NCBI GenBank assembly: GCA_026390195.1
Contig: JAPLGK010000094.1
Span: 1-6,805 of the forward strand
Direction of reading: 5' to 3'
From: Caldisericota bacterium
GTDB lineage: Bacteria > Caldisericota > Caldisericia > Cryosericales > Cryosericaceae
DNA length: 6,805 bases
The position numbers and the translations under genes were made by a program. The notes under the pieces were generated by a model. That model was not told where the DNA came from, made no database searches, and saw only the letters and a program-made list of their open reading frames with translations. The first letter of the stretch is position 1. Every line of letters starts with the position of its first letter. Shown here in pieces: positions 5,976-6,805 of the stretch.

Positions 5976-6003
5976 TTGACAGCCCTCGGCCACCACGTAT
6001 AAT
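5976..6003 (+). promoter_or_regulatory. Promoter of tRNA-Leu
   Basis: Exact consensus TTGACA (5976-5981) and TATAAT (5998-6003) are separated by 16 bp. The expected start near 6010 is only a base or two before the mature tRNA 5' end at 6012, so very little 5' leader would be made. Confidence 0.9.
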
Positions 6004-6011
6004 AGGCGCGT

Positions 6012-6098
6012 GCCGAAGTGGCGGAACTGGCAGACGCAGCAGACTCAAAATCTGCCGGGGTAACACCCGTGTGGGTTCAATTCCCTCCTTCGGCACCA
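6012..6098 (+). tRNA. tRNA-Leu(CAA)
   Basis: An 87-nt class II tRNA with encoded CCA (6096-6098). The acceptor stem GCCGAAG/CTTCGGC is perfect and the discriminator is A, as expected for Leu. The anticodon stem GCAGA/TCTGC holds loop CTCAAAA, anticodon CAA, reading UUG. A long variable arm with a CGGG/CCCG stem is present. The T-loop is TTCAATT. The T-stem GTGGG/CCCTC has one T-T mismatch at its second pair. Overall it is close to E. coli tRNA-Leu(CAA). Confidence 0.96.
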
Positions 6099-6128
6099 TC
6101 CCAGTGAGATCTGCCCTGCGCATCCCTC

Positions 6129-6157
6129 TTGACAACTATTCCATGGTTGACTATACT
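6129..6157 (+). promoter_or_regulatory. Promoter of the heliorhodopsin gene
   Basis: TTGACA (6129-6134), a 17-bp spacer, and TATACT (6152-6157) make a near-consensus housekeeping promoter. The predicted start near 6164 gives a leader of about 30 bases containing TAGGAGGC (6181-6188), whose AGGAGG core is 6 bases from the ATG. Confidence 0.88.
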
Positions 6158-6193
6158 CATGTTATTAGTATCTCTAACTTTAGGAGGCAAGCA

Positions 6194-6805
6194 ATGGCAA
6201 ATAGCGGACAAGAATCACGGCATCCATCGTACGACCTCAACCGGTTGCGCATCTACAATCTCCTCATGGCTCTGCTGCACCTTGGCCAGGCGGCTGTCAT
6301 CATCGTCCTTGGCTGGGGAAAGGGCCTGACAGTCCCCATCACGACGAACTACCTCAAGACGGGTGGACCAGGAGGAGCGCCCGTTCCTACGCCAGCGACC
6401 CTTGGCACCTTCCGTCTCGGCCCCGCAATTGCGGTGTTCTTGCTGTTGTCGGCAATTGCACACTTCGTGACCATACTGCCCGGCATGTTCGAATGGTATA
6501 AGGCAAACCTGCGCCGCGGCATCAACTACATCCGATGGTACGAATATGCATTGAGCTCGTCCGTCATGATCGTCATCATCGCCCAGCTTTCTGGCATGTA
6601 CGACCTTTCCAGCGCCATCATGATATTCTGTCTGAATGCGGCGATGAACCTGTTCGGGCTCATGATGGAACTGCACAACCAAACGACAGCTCGGACCGAC
6701 TGGACGTCGTTCATCTTCGGCTCCTTCATCGGCCTCGTTCCGTGGGTCGTCATCTGCATGTACTTCTTCAGTGCCGCTGCCAGCGCGACGGGGACAGTCC
6801 CCACC
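6194..6805 (+). CDS. Heliorhodopsin (3' partial)
   Basis: Exactly 204 codons are open to the window edge with no stop. Heliorhodopsins are seven-helix retinal proteins inserted with the N-terminus in the cytoplasm, opposite to type-1 rhodopsins; most show a slow photocycle without ion pumping and are thought to be light sensors or regulators. Visible helices are about 20-41, 75-96, 113-134, 137-160 and 172-193. Family marks compared with heliorhodopsin 48C12 from memory are: His29 in NLLMALLHLGQ (near 48C12 His23), the extended loop VPITTNYLKTGGPGG (47-61), His90 in LSAIAHF (His80), and helix 3 IRWYEYALSSSVMIVIIAQ (113-131). Glu117 there is the expected Schiff-base counterion (Glu107). Helix 5 carries GLVPW (180-184). 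About 60 residues should be missing, including helices 6 and 7 with the retinal lysine, so chromophore binding cannot be confirmed here. The start has an AGGAGG site at 6 bases and a strong promoter of its own. Confidence 0.93.
   Translation, partial: MANSGQESRHPSYDLNRLRIYNLLMALLHLGQAAVIIVLGWGKGLTVPITTNYLKTGGPGGAPVPTPATLGTFRLGPAIAVFLLLSAIAHFVTILPGMFEWYKANLRRGINYIRWYEYALSSSVMIVIIAQLSGMYDLSSAIMIFCLNAAMNLFGLMMELHNQTTARTDWTSFIFGSFIGLVPWVVICMYFFSAAASATGTVPT

Noticed and set aside
5917..6135. Minus-strand frame of 72 codons over tRNA-Leu
   Set aside because: It is the antisense translation of the tRNA (the typical GIEPTRVLPRQ pattern) and spans its strong promoter. No ribosome binding site or protein-like features.
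6215..6804. Minus-strand open frames opposite the right end
   Set aside because: They are shadows of the heliorhodopsin frame on the plus strand, which has family-specific motifs, promoter and ribosome binding site.

Overview
This is a bacterial chromosomal segment. It carries a bacterial-type GlmM and GlmS, an ECF sigma factor, a lipoprotein signal with a lipobox, two tRNA genes with encoded CCA, and several near-consensus sigma70 promoters. Coding density is high and the sequence is moderately GC-rich by eye. I cannot assign a phylum. The gene cut off at the right edge is a heliorhodopsin, a family reported mainly from monoderm lineages (Actinomycetota, Chloroflexota, some Bacillota and others). 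A monoderm or atypical envelope is therefore the best guess, as inference only.

Layout from left to right. Positions 1-210 hold the end of a plus-strand reading frame that looks like the C-terminus of a large serine recombinase. It runs antisense through a complete tRNA-Arg(CCG) gene (minus strand, 125-201), which suggests the inner edge of an integrated element lying to the left. The tRNA-Arg promoter is embedded in the rho-independent terminator of glmS (223-252). Next comes a minus-strand pair, glmM then glmS, separated by one base, encoding two steps of amino-sugar precursor synthesis for peptidoglycan. glmM has its own promoter, placed so that the transcript would be leaderless or nearly so.

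Upstream of glmM, after a strong terminator (3642-3665), lies a three-gene minus-strand operon: an ECF sigma factor, a single-pass membrane protein in the position of an anti-sigma factor but without a zinc-finger motif, and a DUF4349 lipoprotein with a C-terminal membrane helix. This is probably an envelope-sensing regulatory unit, although the regulatory link is inferred from gene order.

Divergent from the sigma operon on the plus strand are tRNA-Leu(CAA), with an exact TTGACA/TATAAT promoter, and then a heliorhodopsin gene with its own TTGACA-17-TATACT promoter and good ribosome binding site. The heliorhodopsin is open to the window end. It has five of seven helices, including the helix-3 counterion region, but the retinal-binding lysine helix lies beyond the edge.

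The most notable points are the heliorhodopsin, the recombinase/tRNA junction, the promoter nested in a terminator, the leaderless-looking operon starts contrasted with strong internal Shine-Dalgarno sites, and an 8-base tail motif shared by three 3' ends.
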